Notes: a model not told the origin generated them from the sequence alone. Shown: positions 23,250 through 36,002, counted from the first letter of the stretch. The stretch: DNA of 64,000 nt from Isoetes taiwanensis (GCA_021234155.1 JAJEKV010000046.1:3820665-3884664), one strand, 5' to 3'. A program made the numbers and translations.

Positions 23250-23950
23250 GTCATGCTATTTCTTATATTTTTCTTTCTTTTTGTTTTTATTTGTCTTCTT
23301 TCCTTGTTTGTTGCTTTTCTTTCTACCTTGGTTTGGCCTTTGTATTTTATTTTATTTTTATTTTACTTTTTTCATCTTGTGAGTCTGTATGTGTTGCTTT
23401 CTGCCTCTGTTCCTTGGCCAATTTCTTTAGTTTTTCGGGCAACCTTCTTTATGGGTACATCCTTTGTTACTTTGGGTTTGGTGTGGTTATTTTAATTTTT
23501 ATGGCTTTCCTTTTCCTTCCTTTTGTTTTTATTATTTTTATTTTATTTGTTTAATTCTTCCTCTTTCTTTTTTCAGTGCTTTTACTTCATTTTTTTCCTT
23601 TTTTCCTTCTCTTTGGCTCCCCTATTGGCACTGACAGCCGGTGCGGCGTACGGCCGTCCTGTCAGGTGTGTCCCCTTCCTTGCCCGGTCTGTCTTCTTAT
23701 GTTGTCCTTTGGTCCTGTTTGTCCTGGTTGTCTTTATTTGTTGTCATGTTGGTCGGGTTTATTTTATTTTCTTCTCCTTGTCTTACAGTTGGTCTTTACT
23801 TCTGTCTGCCTTTTGTTCTCGGTTGCATTTTCTCTGTTGGCCTTTGTCTTTTCTCGGCTCCTTTTACTTCTTTGCTTTTTCCTTTGCTTGTGTCTGTGTT
23901 ATGTCTTTCCTGTTGCTTTCAGTTCGGCTAACACTAATGGATTGACATAT
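23250..23950 (+). other. T-rich, A-depleted tract open in all forward frames
   Basis: For about 700 bp the plus strand is dominated by T, with few A. Stop codons (TAA, TAG, TGA) are therefore rare in all three forward frames. Overlapping open frames (23253-23495, 23291-23554, 23523-23945, 23576-24037, 23641-23931) all read hydrophobic F/L/S/V strings. Overlap in three frames shows that they reflect composition, not a membrane protein. The tract follows the LINE tail at 22.9-23.05 kb, which could be its source. Confidence 0.7.
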
Positions 23951-24425
23951 GTAAACACTCATGGCTTTGCTCGAACATGGTTTCATCCTTTGATTCCATT
24001 GTTTGTATACTTTCAATTGGTAGAGAATGGTGGTTGACTATGGAGATTTTGATTGTTTGTCAACCAGTCTACATATTTTACATCTGTATTATATACATCT
24101 GACTTTTGGTAGCATAATTCAGGTTCTCAGTTCCATTTAATGCTAAGCAAATGTGCTCTTAGCATTCTTACTCTTTACACAGATATTTAATATGATGGGT
24201 TCGCTCCAGTAGAATTGTTTGATGTTTTCCAATTTCTAAGTTTGGACATCGATAACAAGTGGATTGATGTGTTGGCGTCTGCAGTTCCCAAGTCTAGTTA
24301 CTATCCTCATACTAACTTATGCTCTTGGATGGTCTGCAGGTACCAGCATCAATCCTTGAACTTAGGTTTTGGATTTGCGTACATTGTTTCTATTCAATTT
24401 TCCATTGGACTACTGTGCTTGTTAA

Positions 24426-24693
24426 GGGTGAAAGCATGTTAGGGCCTACATAAAAAATTACCAAAAAGGTACTTTTCTGTGTACTTCTGTGCAAGTACAT
24501 AATTGTATTTTAAAGTACCTAGACTACAAGATTGACTAAAAGAAATTGTGTTATGTTCAAGAGTAGTAGTACATACATGTTACTTTGTGATGTCAAGAAG
24601 ATGTTAAGAACTCAAATATATCATCATCTTTGACTACCCAGAGTATTTTCTAGGTAGTTTCCAAAACATGTAGGCCCTAACATGCTCTTACCC
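24426..24693. mobile_element. MITE, copy 1 (268 bp, TTAA target duplication)
   Basis: Terminal inverted repeats match at 24 of 26 positions, starting GGGTGAAAGCATGTTAGGGC at the left and GGGTAAGAGCATGTTAGGGC (reverse complement) at the right. TTAA flanks both sides (24422-24425, 24694-24697). The interior is AT-rich and non-coding and shares ACTTTTCTGTGTACTTCTGT with copy 2 at 63232. It is nonautonomous; no transposase is in the window. Confidence 0.85.
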
Positions 24694-24697
24694 TTAA

Positions 24698-27600
24698 ATT
24701 CATAATTGTTTCAGCATATACATTGTCTTCGGACATCATTTTATAGGTCTCCACCAAATATATCCTTCTCTCATCTGAGGTTGTGATATTGGATGGTTCT
24801 CGTGTATTTCCAGCAACAATTCCATATCAGACTTCATAATGTGATATGTAAAACCAGTTTTCAATCTCTCAATTGCTCATTATTTTTCCGTTTTTCACTA
24901 GATTTCCGTGTAAGTATTGTGGGCTGCATAACACTGTTATGATTGCATAGCTTTGTTATGTTTTATTGTGTTATGTCTTTTGTTTGGGCATATTACACAC
25001 ACACTGCTAAAACACACACGCCTTCCTAGTGGCGCCCGCCCCATACTCTTTGGCCAGAGTACATATTTCATGGCCAGGCATTAATCATGGACGACTGGAA
25101 TGGGTAGTTGTAATGGAGTTTGCAAGTGGAATAAAAAATGGCATATGTAATCATGTCTATGAGGTAATGGCGTGTCAAATATGAAGGGTTTAGGATTTGT
25201 GTGAAAGTGTTTTGGGTTTAGGGATACCAGGCATTAGCCATGGATGGGGTGTAAATAATGGAATTGAACGGGTAGAATGAGTGCATAGAGTTTAGAGTAT
25301 TGTTGCTGGACAATAGTGGTCTTGTTGTGATCTTTCTTGTAATGGGTCCCATAGGCCTTCTGATATCTGTAGACGATAGAAGTCCATTTATTCTTCTTAA
25401 TCAACGCATGTAGTGACCTGCTTTATGAAAGCATACCTTAAACAAATTCTAAAGCCATGGTTGATAGAATTGCGTGCTTCATCTATGAGCAGCATGTTAC
25501 ATCCTTCAAGTTCTTTAGCATTCATAAAATGCTAAGTCCTTGAACCCTAAACCCATAAACTCTAACCGTAGACCTTAACACTCTCTACAACATCGTTTGT
25601 ATTGTGTGATTAGCATGTAGATCCAATACATTTAATGTAATGCCAAACCATCTTCTTCCAAAAATAACAAAGATGATTCAAGTTAAAACTTGCACCAACA
25701 TCTTTCGAAACAAAATCTATGCGGATCAAATTTTAGTAGTACGTTCACATATGTTCCTAGCAAATTACAACAATATATAGGGCATAGTGGGGTTTTAAGT
25801 CATGTTCAAGTATGGGTTAATTTGGGGTTAACATCATCACTTAAGGCTTGCTATAGCTGCATAGAATAACATAATTATCAATTTTCAAGTTTTCACCTGG
25901 TCTATCAAGGTCATGCTTGTAGATGGAATGCATGTCTAAGATGTGATTTCAAATCTTAAAGGCGTGTTTGCAGATAATGGGATAGTTCATGACATGGTCG
26001 CATGCCACTAACGTACATGGAATCAAGTTTAGCTATAACTGTATGTTGAAGAGAAAAAAAGAAAAATAATTAACATAGCCTCCTACTTATCAAGTGGAGT
26101 GAAGCAGGTATTGGCAATACGAAAGCATTATTTCAAGAAGGGAAAAATTCAAAAAAATAAAAATAAAATGAACACCACAATACCCATTATGCGTGCATAA
26201 AAACTTTGGAATGCTCAGTAGACCTCGGTTAATTTTCAATTGCTGCCACAGACTACTCTGCTTGTACTCACCATATTCCAGTCCTATAATCGATGCACCC
26301 GTGATCAGGTCTTCTTAACCCCGACATAATCTGTGATTAGATCTTATTAGTCTTGAAAGGTTTACCTTCTATTTTCAAAAATAAATCTAGATCCAAATGC
26401 AGCTGCAAGAATGAATGAACATTCTAGAGTAATTGAGTGAAGAAGTCTTCGATTTTGTGATAAGAAAGTTGCGCAAGAAACCTTAATGTGAAAGGCAATG
26501 GCAACAAAGCAAACAGTTCAAATGGTCATGCAAACAGATAGGATTAAAAATATAATATTTAGAAATTGAGATATTGAACTGACAATTGAAATTTAACTTA
26601 TTTCCTCCAAGTCTAAAAAGGATCTAAGGATTTAGACTGGCGACAATTCTATAAGCATGAATCAACTTTGTTTAAACACACAATGATAGTGAAGTTCAAC
26701 TCCTGCATAAGTAACATACTTGGAAATAGAACGAAAGAGAAAGTTGCAGCGTATTAAAGATTATTCCATGGTTGCACATGCATAACACTACGTGAGAAAA
26801 CGACAAAAATGGAAGGGACAAACTCCATGAAATTGAATGAATGAAGCATGACAATCATGGCAGAACTTCAAAACCCATAACATAACATTACCTGGAGTAT
26901 GTTGAACTTGGGATGCCAGAATGTCAAAAAAATGACATGATTTGTTATATAGAGTCCAATCCCTTGTTGGGACACATGCTCAAACCAATGCACATGATAT
27001 CTTACCATTGCACATAATAATTGAAATGATATGCACCTCCAACCTATTATAAGACATTCATTCAACATAACAAAATGCATTTGAAAGAAAAAGAGTGACT
27101 TCAATACCATGGCGAAGAGAACATAATGCCTATATAAATGCCAATCAATTTCCCTATATAATGCCTATATATCGCCTATATAAATCCCAATCAAGCTTGA
27201 TTAGGTGAAATGTACTTCAACATGTCTATATTGGTTTAAACATTGTAAAGAAGATTTACTTCAACATGCCTATATTGATTTAACATTGTAAAGAAGACTC
27301 GTAAATCATATCAGCAATAATCCTGGACCCAATAGCATTTGATTCCCAATAAACACAATGCTTTTGCATTAAAAATGGCTATAGAGTTCAATTAAAATAG
27401 AAAAAAGGAAAGCATATGTTTTTCAAAGACAATTATGAGCAAGAGTATATGAGAATCCATATTTAGAAACCTCTTTCTACCCACAATATACAAACTGCAT
27501 TTCTCATTACGTTAACTTACGTATTAAAAATACCCCTATATTTTGGGGTTTCGAAATGCCCTTCTCCAATCCATGGCCTCAGCAATCAGGAATATCATCA

Positions 27601-27990
27601 CACCGATCATGCTTTGATTTTTTTCTCAGTTTCTAAGGAGCAAGAGTTTGCTTTTTATATACAGGTGTTTATAGCAGTAAAGCAAAGATACAATGGACTC
27701 GGTTTGCACTTTGTAGCTCTTTCTTATTGCATATAGTAGGATTTCCATCTAGAATGGCCAAGATTATGGTTGTTGAAGAATCATAAGAATCATGTTCTAA
27801 ACTATTTTAAAAACCATATGGGCTAAATCCAACTCAAACTGGATTCCAATTCACTGTTTTACAGCAATAAAACAAAGATGTAGTAGGATTTCTACCTAGA
27901 ATATACCAAGGTGAGGGTTGTCAAAGCCTGCATTTAATAAGAAAGAAATGAAAAATGTAAAGAGTATTTGCTCTACGCTTTTAAATACCT
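24698..27990. other. Gene-poor AT-rich stretch
   Basis: No coding region can be supported on either strand. Open frames are short, and no transposon ends were recognised. It may be intergenic, or a long intron of the possible minus-strand gene represented by the exons near 28.0-29.3 kb. Confidence 0.5.
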
Positions 27991-27998
27991 TTACTTGG

Positions 27999-28244
27999 CT
28001 AATCCAGCATATACAAATTGCTTGCATAAGTAACACAAATCTTTTCGCAAGGTCGCCAAATTTTGATGATATTATCTCGTGATCCAGAACAGATCGAAAA
28101 ATAGGTAGATGTGAGACGTGTTAAACAATTCCATTGCACTTCAGTAAAGTATAACACAGATGCTTGAACTTTGGATATGCCCCTTTGGACTCTAAATACA
28201 CCTCTGTGCAAAGATAAGCAGCAAAACCACCAGCAAGACTTCAA
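27999..28244 (-). pseudogene. Possible WD40-repeat exon or fragment
   Basis: The minus strand reads ICSGSRDNIIKIWRP (about 28100-28055), similar to the S-G-S-x-D-x-x-[IV]-[KR]-[IV]-W core of a WD40 blade. An intron-acceptor-like TCTTTGCACAG lies at 28214-28204, but the reading frame that best fits the WD motif also runs through it. Only one blade is visible. It could be a single exon of a larger gene or a dead fragment. Low certainty. Confidence 0.3.
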
Positions 28245-29039
28245 AAAAAAATGAATAAGTAACTTGCTAATACTTTCTCAAATCACAAAAAACACCAAAC
28301 TCACATGGTTGAAATGGCCAATGCCTGGGATGGCTTTTTGAGGAGAACATATATACCATAGAAACAGCTCTAATAGGATAGACCAGTGTAAAAGAGTCCA
28401 TCACGACCTGAGATAATCACAACCCGCCATTACAAAGCATGAAGTTCTAACTTTCTATAGATAATGCAAAAATGAACGCCCTTACATTTGAGTTGACGAC
28501 ATATGTGGTTGCATTTAGCAGATAATGTGCTTCATGGAAGAAAGTTTTCTGAATTTCATCTTGCTATGTACCTGGATTGAAGCCCCTGCTCTACATATGA
28601 AAAACAACTCGTTGCAGCAAAAGACATGGAGTAAAACTTACAATATATTTAAAAGAATAAGCAGATCTTTTCTTGACTCTTACCAATAAGATATGTATTA
28701 TCAGAGTTTTTTTCATGCTCCTGAGCCGCATAAGCAAGGTAACAGATAACATGTTGGCCCCTCGTATTAGCCAAAGCTTATAACCTTTTGAAAGAAAAAT
28801 GCCAACAACATTAGAAAGCAGAGATAATCAGAATAGTAATAAATAGAATAGATTAACACATTAACATTGATTTCAAAAGCAAATACAATAAATAAAAATG
28901 ATACAAAAGAGATGCATATGTAGTCGAAAAAGACAGTTGTTACCTCTATATTGATTTCGTAATGATTGTCTCATATTGTTTCCTTCCCCTCATTATGTGA
29001 TGATTTCAAAGTTTCCAGAAAACCTAAGTAGAAGTTTTG

Positions 29040-29297
29040 CTAAATGAACATGGAAGAAGAGCTTTGTTGCTTCGTTGCTAACACTTCCAAATCTGCAAAA
29101 GATATTTAAACAAGATTGTAAAACCCAATGTACAGGGCTGCAGAAATATTGATCACAGATAATCAAAGCTCGTACAATTCAAACTTCTGTTTGCAAAAGA
29201 AGCAAAAATAAAAAGGAAAGAGAATATAACCTTCACTGATAAGCATTGCGCAAGGCCTTGCCTTCTGCAAAATGACTTGTTGTAGGATCTCCACGAC
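29040..29297 (-). pseudogene. Possible last two exons of an unknown minus-strand gene
   Basis: An exon-like block at 29297-29231 has a CAG acceptor and a GT donor and reads VVEILQQVILQKARPCAMLI plus SE. The next block (29092-29040) begins after TTTTGCAG and continues the same frame with LEVLATKQQ to a TAG stop at 29042-29040. Both splice sites and phase fit. The protein is not recognised and upstream exons were not found. This is inference from splice signals only. Confidence 0.3.
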
Positions 29298-29299
29298 CT

Positions 29300-32200
29300 G
29301 CAAAGCATGACAACCACGTAAACACAGAAACACAGGAGTGTAAATTTATATAGGGTCTTTTTTCATGGGCACTTTGGTCTTTTTTCCACAGTTGAAAAGT
29401 AAAGCACAATTTTAGCCAAGAGTTTATCTGTTTAAGAAAACTATATTAATAGAAAATGAAACATAGATTGTGCCACAAAGCTAACATATTGGCTTATGAT
29501 TACACCATCAAAGTTGGAAGTAAGCTATCTTAAACAATAAGGAGAAGCAATACTATTGAAGTAGTTTCTCTAGAGTATCTTCGGAGAGGATTAATTGAAT
29601 CAAGATCAAACCAGTTGCTGGATCTTTTCCTAGTATTTTCACAATGACTTAGAACATATGTTTACAAGGAGTGTAATTGTTTCTTCAATGGGAAATTATG
29701 TTCCAAGTATGATCTCTATTTTTTGGACTCTGAAGAATTGGCTCTGCAAAATCAAATAAACTTGCATCATATAAAGAGAGATTCTTCTTGTAGCTAGTTG
29801 TAGCAATCCAATTACCACGTCTAGATTATGAGAGATTTGTATCAGGAAGCTGCCTTGGTCTCGTGGGAGAAAATGTTGGAGTGTTCTTCAGCTTCTTTAT
29901 TTCCATTTTAAAAAGCGCTGGCATGATTGGATGGGAATGGACACTTGTGTACATGACTCGTCTAATGTCCAAGATGCGCTATGGAAGACAATATATCTTA
30001 TTGTATGCACAACCCAATACAATACAATAGTTCTTTGCAATAACTTTGGGAACTTTGGAAAAAACAAAGCACTTTGGATGTCCCAACAAAACCAAAATAT
30101 TACTTTTCATTCTTGGGCGGATCCATTGGATCTATGGTGGTAAAATTAACCTCCACAGGGATATTGCTAATGCATAGATACCATAGAAAATGTTTTTTGG
30201 GACATCTAAAATGTTTTTCTGAAAGTGCTCGAACAAAGGTCGAACTGGTCGAAGGCCTCGGGCTGTTGGAGACTGCGTTTTTTAGGGTGAGTCACTGCGT
30301 TTTCTAGGGTTCTTCTTAGATGTATTTGAATTGAGTCGGCGCCGACTGTCGTAGAATCGGGTTATCCATCAGCAAATAAGCTGCCTATCCATCAGCAAAT
30401 GCTGCTGCTTGAATCTATGTTGCTTAGAATATGCAAATCCATCATTCGCAGGCAGGCCACATAGTGGATCGGCGCCGACTGGCTCAGTTTGCCTATGTTT
30501 GTGGCACAGAAAACGCTCAAAACTAGTTTCAGCCTCATTTTTCATTTTATGTTTTGCTCCGTGATTGCCATTCGGCCATTGTTCTGTTGAAAGAAATGGT
30601 CACCACTGCAATTGAATAGTAAAAATATAGTATTTTGCTTTGAGAAATCTTCTATCTATGATGTAAAGTTGTTCTTGACTGCATCTTCATGGTAATCTAT
30701 ATGCATTTGACTACTGCATAAATAGTCTGCCCATTCATTCCATGACGTTTCCTTGCTTTCCTAAATATTCAAATTTCCAAAAATGATTCATGTGGAAGAT
30801 TTGTTCTATGCCTCCAATGTTTCATAGTCTTTCCTCTCTGAACTTGGACTTTTGCTTTCCATGCTTTGATCATCTCTGAACTGATTATAAGTCAGCTTGT
30901 GCATTTCTAAACACCTAAAAGACATGCTCAAATTTATTGAATACTAAAATAAAAGTACAGCTTCTTTTGCCTTGCACATATTCTGTTTGTCATGGCTGTG
31001 CAAACATATTACCTGGAGTCATGATCAGAACAACACTCCTCAGTCAGGCTAAGTTTCAAGATTACACTCCTCAGTTAGGCCAGATTTGCCAGTATCACTC
31101 TTGTAACTGTTCTTGTCCATATAGTCTGTATTGCCTGCATGCTGGCGAATTCAGGCTCTTGCAGAATCGAAATATTTTGTAGAATCAAAATCTCCTTGTA
31201 GAATCGTGTAGTGCAATCTCAGCCATACTTAAGCTGTAGTTTGGTCGGTTCTATATTCTAGTTATGATTCGAAATACAAAACCATCTAGGTTAAGGCTGA
31301 GTTTAAGCGAGAAACTTGATCTTGTACTGCTAAATCCGACTATCAGTCTCAAGCTTTTGTATTAGAGATTCTTAGTAGCAGCTCTGTGCACAAGGCTCTG
31401 TGAGACTCAAGCAGTAGTTTCACATCTGTCGTGTCTAGCCCTAAGAAAAATGCCTTGCAATTTTTTTTCTTCAATAGTATCTTCTTTTCTTTCACTACCC
31501 TGGTGCTCCATGCATTTAAAACATGACTATGCTTAGGCTACAGCCATTTCCAACTACATTTAGAGTGCCATGCTTCATGATTTACACAATTTTTTAGTTA
31601 ATCCCTTACCATTTTATTCTTTTATCATTTTAGTCATTATCTTTTACCATTTCACACCAACAACTGTGTTACATGCAACTTATATTATGATCGTACATGG
31701 CCCAAGCACTACCATGTGCATTCTTAAATGTCCACATTGTTTTAATGGCCAAGTTAATGCCTTAATAGTTTACCAGTTTACTTCTTAAATCAAATCCTTT
31801 ATGATTTCACAAGCATGGTATTGCATGTCACTTATATTTTGACCTTGCAAGGCAAAAGCCCTCCCCAATTACAAAAAGAGTATTACCGTATGCATGCTTA
31901 AATGGTCAAGTTAATACTATATATATCAACTTTGGTAATTCTAAGGTCATTACTAGAATGCCGTCAAGATCAAACACCTAAGGATTATAGCTAACCTGAA
32001 GAGTTTGAATTTTTTTAGGAAGCAATCTAAGACATCTCATGCACAAAGTATATATGAAAAAATACCCTTTCTAAATTTACACTCGAGATGAGAACATACA
32101 TGTATATTATATGCATTTACAGCATGAAAAATTTGTAATTGATAATGTAATGTATATTAATATTAGTGAAAAAAGGAACAATACATTGATGTTGATGAAA

Positions 32201-32633
32201 AAAAAAAGACTAAAATGCCCAAGCAAAAAGACCTAAGAAAAAAATTTTCCGAAACAAATGAAGGCCTTTCTAAATGATGATGATCTAGCATCAGCATTAA
32301 TAATTAGTTAGACCACATGCCTTGAGTAATTTCTGCCTCTTCTGCTCATATTTCAGGCCTTCTTGATGTGACCTGTCAAAAGGTGCAGGAACGGTCTGCA
32401 TCAAATTCCAAATGCAAAAAGAGCAAGGGTGCAAATAATCACAACACTTACTATTTCATGGATCTCCACTGGTGGCTAGCTGCTTGTATCTTCCTAATCT
32501 AGCTGCTGATGCTATCCAAATATGCTGCAAAACTCGACCTCCATAACGTAAACGCTTCAATAACCTAGCAACATACAGGGTTTACATTTCGAAGGCCGAA
32601 ACGTGGTCGTTTTCTTGGATAACTAGGTGGACT
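29300..32633. other. Gene-poor stretch with small GC palindromes near 30.3-30.5 kb
   Basis: No gene is supported. The perfect 14-bp palindrome AGTCGGCGCCGACT is at 30334-30347. A second copy of its core (TCGGCGCCGA) is at 30469-30478. The 14-mer ATCCATCAGCAAAT is repeated at 30364 and 30387. At the right edge, sequence of 32.54-32.61 kb is repeated at 32.85-32.94 kb with mismatches. Confidence 0.5.
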
Positions 32634-33401
32634 ATTTTTTAACATGCATGCGACGCCATGGCAGCTGAAATAACAGAGTTTGGATCTATTGCTCATCCCA
32701 ATGATCCCAAACAATCTTGCTATTGCAAAAGGCACTCTTGACTTCTAATTGCCACAGTGGGCGTAGGATAGATCCAAAGCCCTGTCCGTCAGTTCCTATT
32801 GCTTCGCTTGTTCAACTACAATTTCTCGACCATGTCCCAAGTGCAAACGACCAAAACTCGACCTCCATAATGTAAACCCTACAATAACCTAGCAACATAC
32901 AAGTTTTACATTTTGGAGGCCATATCCTAGTCAGATTCGACCACGATCTTGCACAATGTCATCATATAGAGGGAGGGTGTTGATGCCAGAAGACAGACTC
33001 TTAAAACCTTCCGGAAGCAGTTTGCCCCAAAGGTCCTCGCCCAAAGGCCCCTGGCCACGGACGGGCAACTTTCCCACTCCAGAACTGTGTACTGGCTCTG
33101 CCAATGGACTCAAAACGTCGACATTACCCTGGGGATCAAGTTTCGTGGGCAGAAGACCACGCCTTCTCCAAGAAGCGCCAAAGTAGCTCATGTCCAACAT
33201 GTTCGTAGTCAATTGGCCTAGGATGTGGCTGCAGAATAATGCCATGTCGCGCATTCGTGTCTCTTTTGTTGCAAAAAATGACCATGTAACTTGGTCCCTA
33301 GGGTAATTTTATCATTCCGAACGACGTAGCGAAATCGAATCTCCATTCTGGAGCCTTTGTACTACCCGAACGACAAAACAATTGGGATTCTATACGGTCG
33401 G

Positions 33402-34078
33402 GCATGTTGGAGCCTAGGTGGCACTGTGGCATGTTTGAGCCACCTTGGCATGTTTAAGCCACCTTAGCATGTTGGAGCAGGTAGCATGTTTGAGCCACCT
33501 TGGCATGTTTTAGTCTAGGTGGCATGTTGGAGCCTAGGTGGCATGTTCGAGCCACCTTGGCATGTTGGAGCCCGCATGGCATGTTTGAGCTACCTTAGCA
33601 TGTTGGAGCCTGCGTGGCATGTTTGCGCCACCTTGGCATGTTTGAGCCTAGGTGGCATGTTTGAGCCACCTTGGCATGTTGGAGCCTAGGTGGGATGTTG
33701 TGTGCCACCTTGGCACGTTTAAGCCTAGGTGGCATGTTGGAGCCTGCATGGCATGTTTGAGCCACGTTGGCATGTTGGAGCCTGCATGGCATGTTTGAGC
33801 CACGTTGGCATGTTTGAGCTTAGGTGGCATGTTGAGCCTAGGTGGCATGTTTAAGCCACCTTGCATGTTGGAGCCTAGGTGGCATGTTGGAGCCCGCGTG
33901 GCATGTTTGTGCCACCTTACCATGTTTGAGCCACCTTGGCATATTGGAGCCTAGGTGGCATGTTGGAGCCCACGTGGCATGTTTGAGCCACCTTGGCATG
34001 TTGGAGCTTAGGTAGCATGTTGGAGCCCATGTGGCATGTTTGATCCACCTTGGCATGTATGAGCCTAGGTGGCATGTT
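33402..34078. repeat. 19-bp minisatellite, left copy
   Basis: About 35 monomers of 19 bp alternate between two types, GCATGTTGGAGCCTAGGTG and GCATGTTTGAGCCACCTTG, giving a 38-bp higher-order unit. A few more monomers occur at 34152-34232 after a unique spacer. Because 19 is not a multiple of 3, translation repeats every 19 codons; long minus-strand open frames here are by-products. No tandem partner gene is nearby. Confidence 0.9.
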
Positions 34079-34599
34079 GATTTGGATACGGTGTGTCATG
34101 ATCCCTCCCAAACAATTCTTCTTCTTTCTCAAATAATCGAGGAAGGGCGAAGCCTGCGTGGCATGTTAGAGGCCGTGTGGTATGTTGGAGCCACCTTGGT
34201 GGCATGTTTGAGCCTAGATGGCATGTTTGAGCGAAGTGGACAAAAAATTTGGTTATTGCACATCCCTATGGCAGAAAAAGGTATCCACACTCAAATGCTG
34301 ATATCTTGAGTGTTTTTTAACATTTCTGACTGATATTTGAAATGATCACCAGGGAAAACTTATAGGAACATGTTGAAAGAAATTTGAGTTGATTTGGAAC
34401 TAAGGTGATGGAGAGATACATGTTCAAATTGGATAAAATTTTTTGTCAATGAACTGTAAGAAATTATTTGAACAATTTCCAACAATTTTTTGAATCATTA
34501 TTTCTATAAGGTTTATATTGTGTGCTTTCAACTCCTGCAACTCTGAATGGGACCTGAGATCATGTGCATATACTAAAAAAATGGATTTGAGGCAAAAGT

Positions 34600-34712
34600 A
34601 CACAACTCTCTCTCTCTCTCCCTCCCTCCCTCCCTCCTTACGAAATAATGCTAGCAGAATGTGGTATGATGCCACTAGATTTATGCCAATTTCTAACCTA
34701 CCTGAGCAAAAA
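34600..34712 (+). mobile_element. Short-tail LINE fragment, interrupted by L1 (left arm)
   Basis: The sequence reads IMLAECGMMPLDLCQFL on the plus strand, matching MMLVESGMMPLEARLF of the LINE at 43663-43710. It stops at the L1 poly(A). The same LINE resumes at about 35817 with EEDSLPRLALKGS, which matches the copy at 22231. A TC/CCCT-rich stretch sits just upstream (34608-34637). Confidence 0.75.
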
Positions 34713-34720
34713 AAAAATTC

Positions 34721-35810
34721 TTTTTTTTGATGAACTTGGATCTTTATTACTCAAAAGAATGCAAAGAGTACATGGGGGACTCAAAACCCAGTAGAGAAGA
34801 TGTCCACTAGAGCAACACTGCCCACCACATACATAACATAGAAAAGCAGAGAATGCATATCACCAAGAGCACAACTGTTTGCTATGAATAGGTTTGAATT
34901 TGAAGATATTGCTCCCATGTGACACTCTTGATGTCATCCTTTAAGGAAGAACACTTGTGCGTCTTCATAATGCGACTACGAGCATCGCTAAGCACTTGCG
35001 TATTTGAAAAGACCTGTCCCTTGAGTATGAGGAGATTTTCCATATGATCCAAGCAGATGCTAAGTGGAAAGCCCTCTTTGCCAACTTGTCCCAAGAACTA
35101 GGATAGACTGACAATAGGACCTGTTGACTATTCAAGTCATAATGAAAAAGATTCAAAAGCCACTGCCAAGCAAGTCGAACATGGTGACATAAGAAAAAGC
35201 AGTGCTCAATTGTCTCATCCCTCTGCATGCAAAGGGGGCAGATCACAGAGAGTTCTGGACGAAATCGATGAACAACAATGTTTACCCGCACGCATCTATG
35301 AGTGATCTGCCACCATAAAATAGATAACTTAGGATGGAGCAATTTATCCCATACCCATCGCCAGACTGCTTTACGATGAGGCTCAGGGATAACTAAAGGC
35401 CACTTTGGCAATTGAGGCAACACTTCAGAATGAAGAAGGACCACATACATCAAGTGCACCAGGTGCTCCTCCTTAACACTGCCATGAACCACCCAGAGCT
35501 GGGGAGCCACGTCTTGTGGGTGTGGAGGAAGTGTAGCAGCTACTTTTTCCCAAATGCCATGGTCCCAACGAAGGAGGAGGAACTTCAATTTGTGTTGTCT
35601 CATTATACCATGCAGTTACCGTATGCACACCTGCTGCTCGCCACCGACGTTGCGTCAATGGATGGACAGAAGAGACCAGGGGACAGTCTGCCTGGCCGTC
35701 ACCCAAAGGGATCCACCAGCAACTGGCTGTAGGATCTGTGTGGGCCATTGGATGGAACTGAAACAAAGTGCGCATAGTCTCCCAAGCAGCTAGCAACCCC
35801 TTGAGGAAAA
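34721..35810 (-). mobile_element. L1-type LINE 3' end, 5'-truncated (left arm copy)
   Basis: On the minus strand this encodes the C-terminal domain of a plant L1 protein. It includes WDKLLHPKLSILWWQITHR, then CPLCMQRDETIEHCFFLC (zf-RVT zinc-binding domain, C-x2-C-x8-H-x4-C), then WIIW, and ends with Q-I-Q-T-Y-S and a stop near 34882. A 3' UTR and a T run at 34721-34728 (poly-A on the minus strand) follow. One frameshift exists between the 212-codon frame (34965-35603) and the final frame (34882-35094). It is inserted in the short-tail LINE. The same insertion is at 37566-38676 in the right arm. Confidence 0.85.
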
Positions 35811-35814
35811 TGGG

Positions 35815-36001
35815 CGGTCTTGAGGAGGATAGTCTCCCTCGGTTGGCTTTGAAGGGGTCTTCTGATCGAGGTTGGTATGCAGAGGGTATGGTGTAGTTAA
35901 GGGCTTTGCATTGAGGGTCTTGAACAGAATAAGAGTCGGATCAGGGAATGGGTTGAGGAGGCGATCATGAGCCAGATATGGTCTAGACCAGGCACAAAGA
36001 T
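35815..36001 (+). mobile_element. Short-tail LINE fragment, right side of the L1 insertion (left arm)
   Basis: This continues the LINE broken at 34712: EEDSLPRLALKGSSDRGWYA, then frame breaks. It ends abruptly at CCAGGCACAAAGA, where the B sequence starts. Relative to the copy at 22198-22440 it lacks everything 3' of this point. Confidence 0.8.
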
Positions 36002-36002
36002 C

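Larger units (their letters stand above)
32634..36001 (+). repeat. Inverted repeat A, left arm (about 3.4 kb)
   Basis: This arm is the reverse complement of 37372-40767, from ATTTTTTAACATGCATGCG at its outer end to CCAGGCACAAAGA at its inner end. It holds unique sequence, the 19-bp minisatellite, a LINE piece (34.6-34.71 kb), an inserted L1 3' end (34.72-35.81 kb) and the rest of that LINE (35.82-36.00 kb). The L1 parts of the two arms are almost identical (one amino-acid change in the 107-codon frame at 35473-35796). The outer unique part and the minisatellite differ more. Confidence 0.95.

Noticed and set aside
23253-24037. Possible multi-pass membrane proteins rich in F, L and S
   Set aside because: All three forward frames are open because the strand lacks A; hydrophobicity follows from T richness.
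25540-25580. Telomere-like CCCTAAA words
   Set aside because: Only two or three imperfect words occur; this is not an array.
33595-34132. Long minus-strand open frames with M-P-R-W-L-K-H-A-T type repeats
   Set aside because: They are produced by the 19-bp minisatellite (three units make 57 bp, 19 codons) and occur in several frames at once. No start context, no second domain. The same applies to 39268-40053.
35412-35796. Antisense and second-frame open frames of about 106 codons over the L1 3' end (also 37576-37960)
   Set aside because: They overlap the zf-RVT coding strand of L1 in other frames and have no independent support.
34721-35820. Exact target-site duplication of the nested L1
   Set aside because: Flanks (CCTGAGCAAAA and CTTGAGGAAAA) are similar but not identical, and the A run makes the edge ambiguous, so no duplication is claimed.
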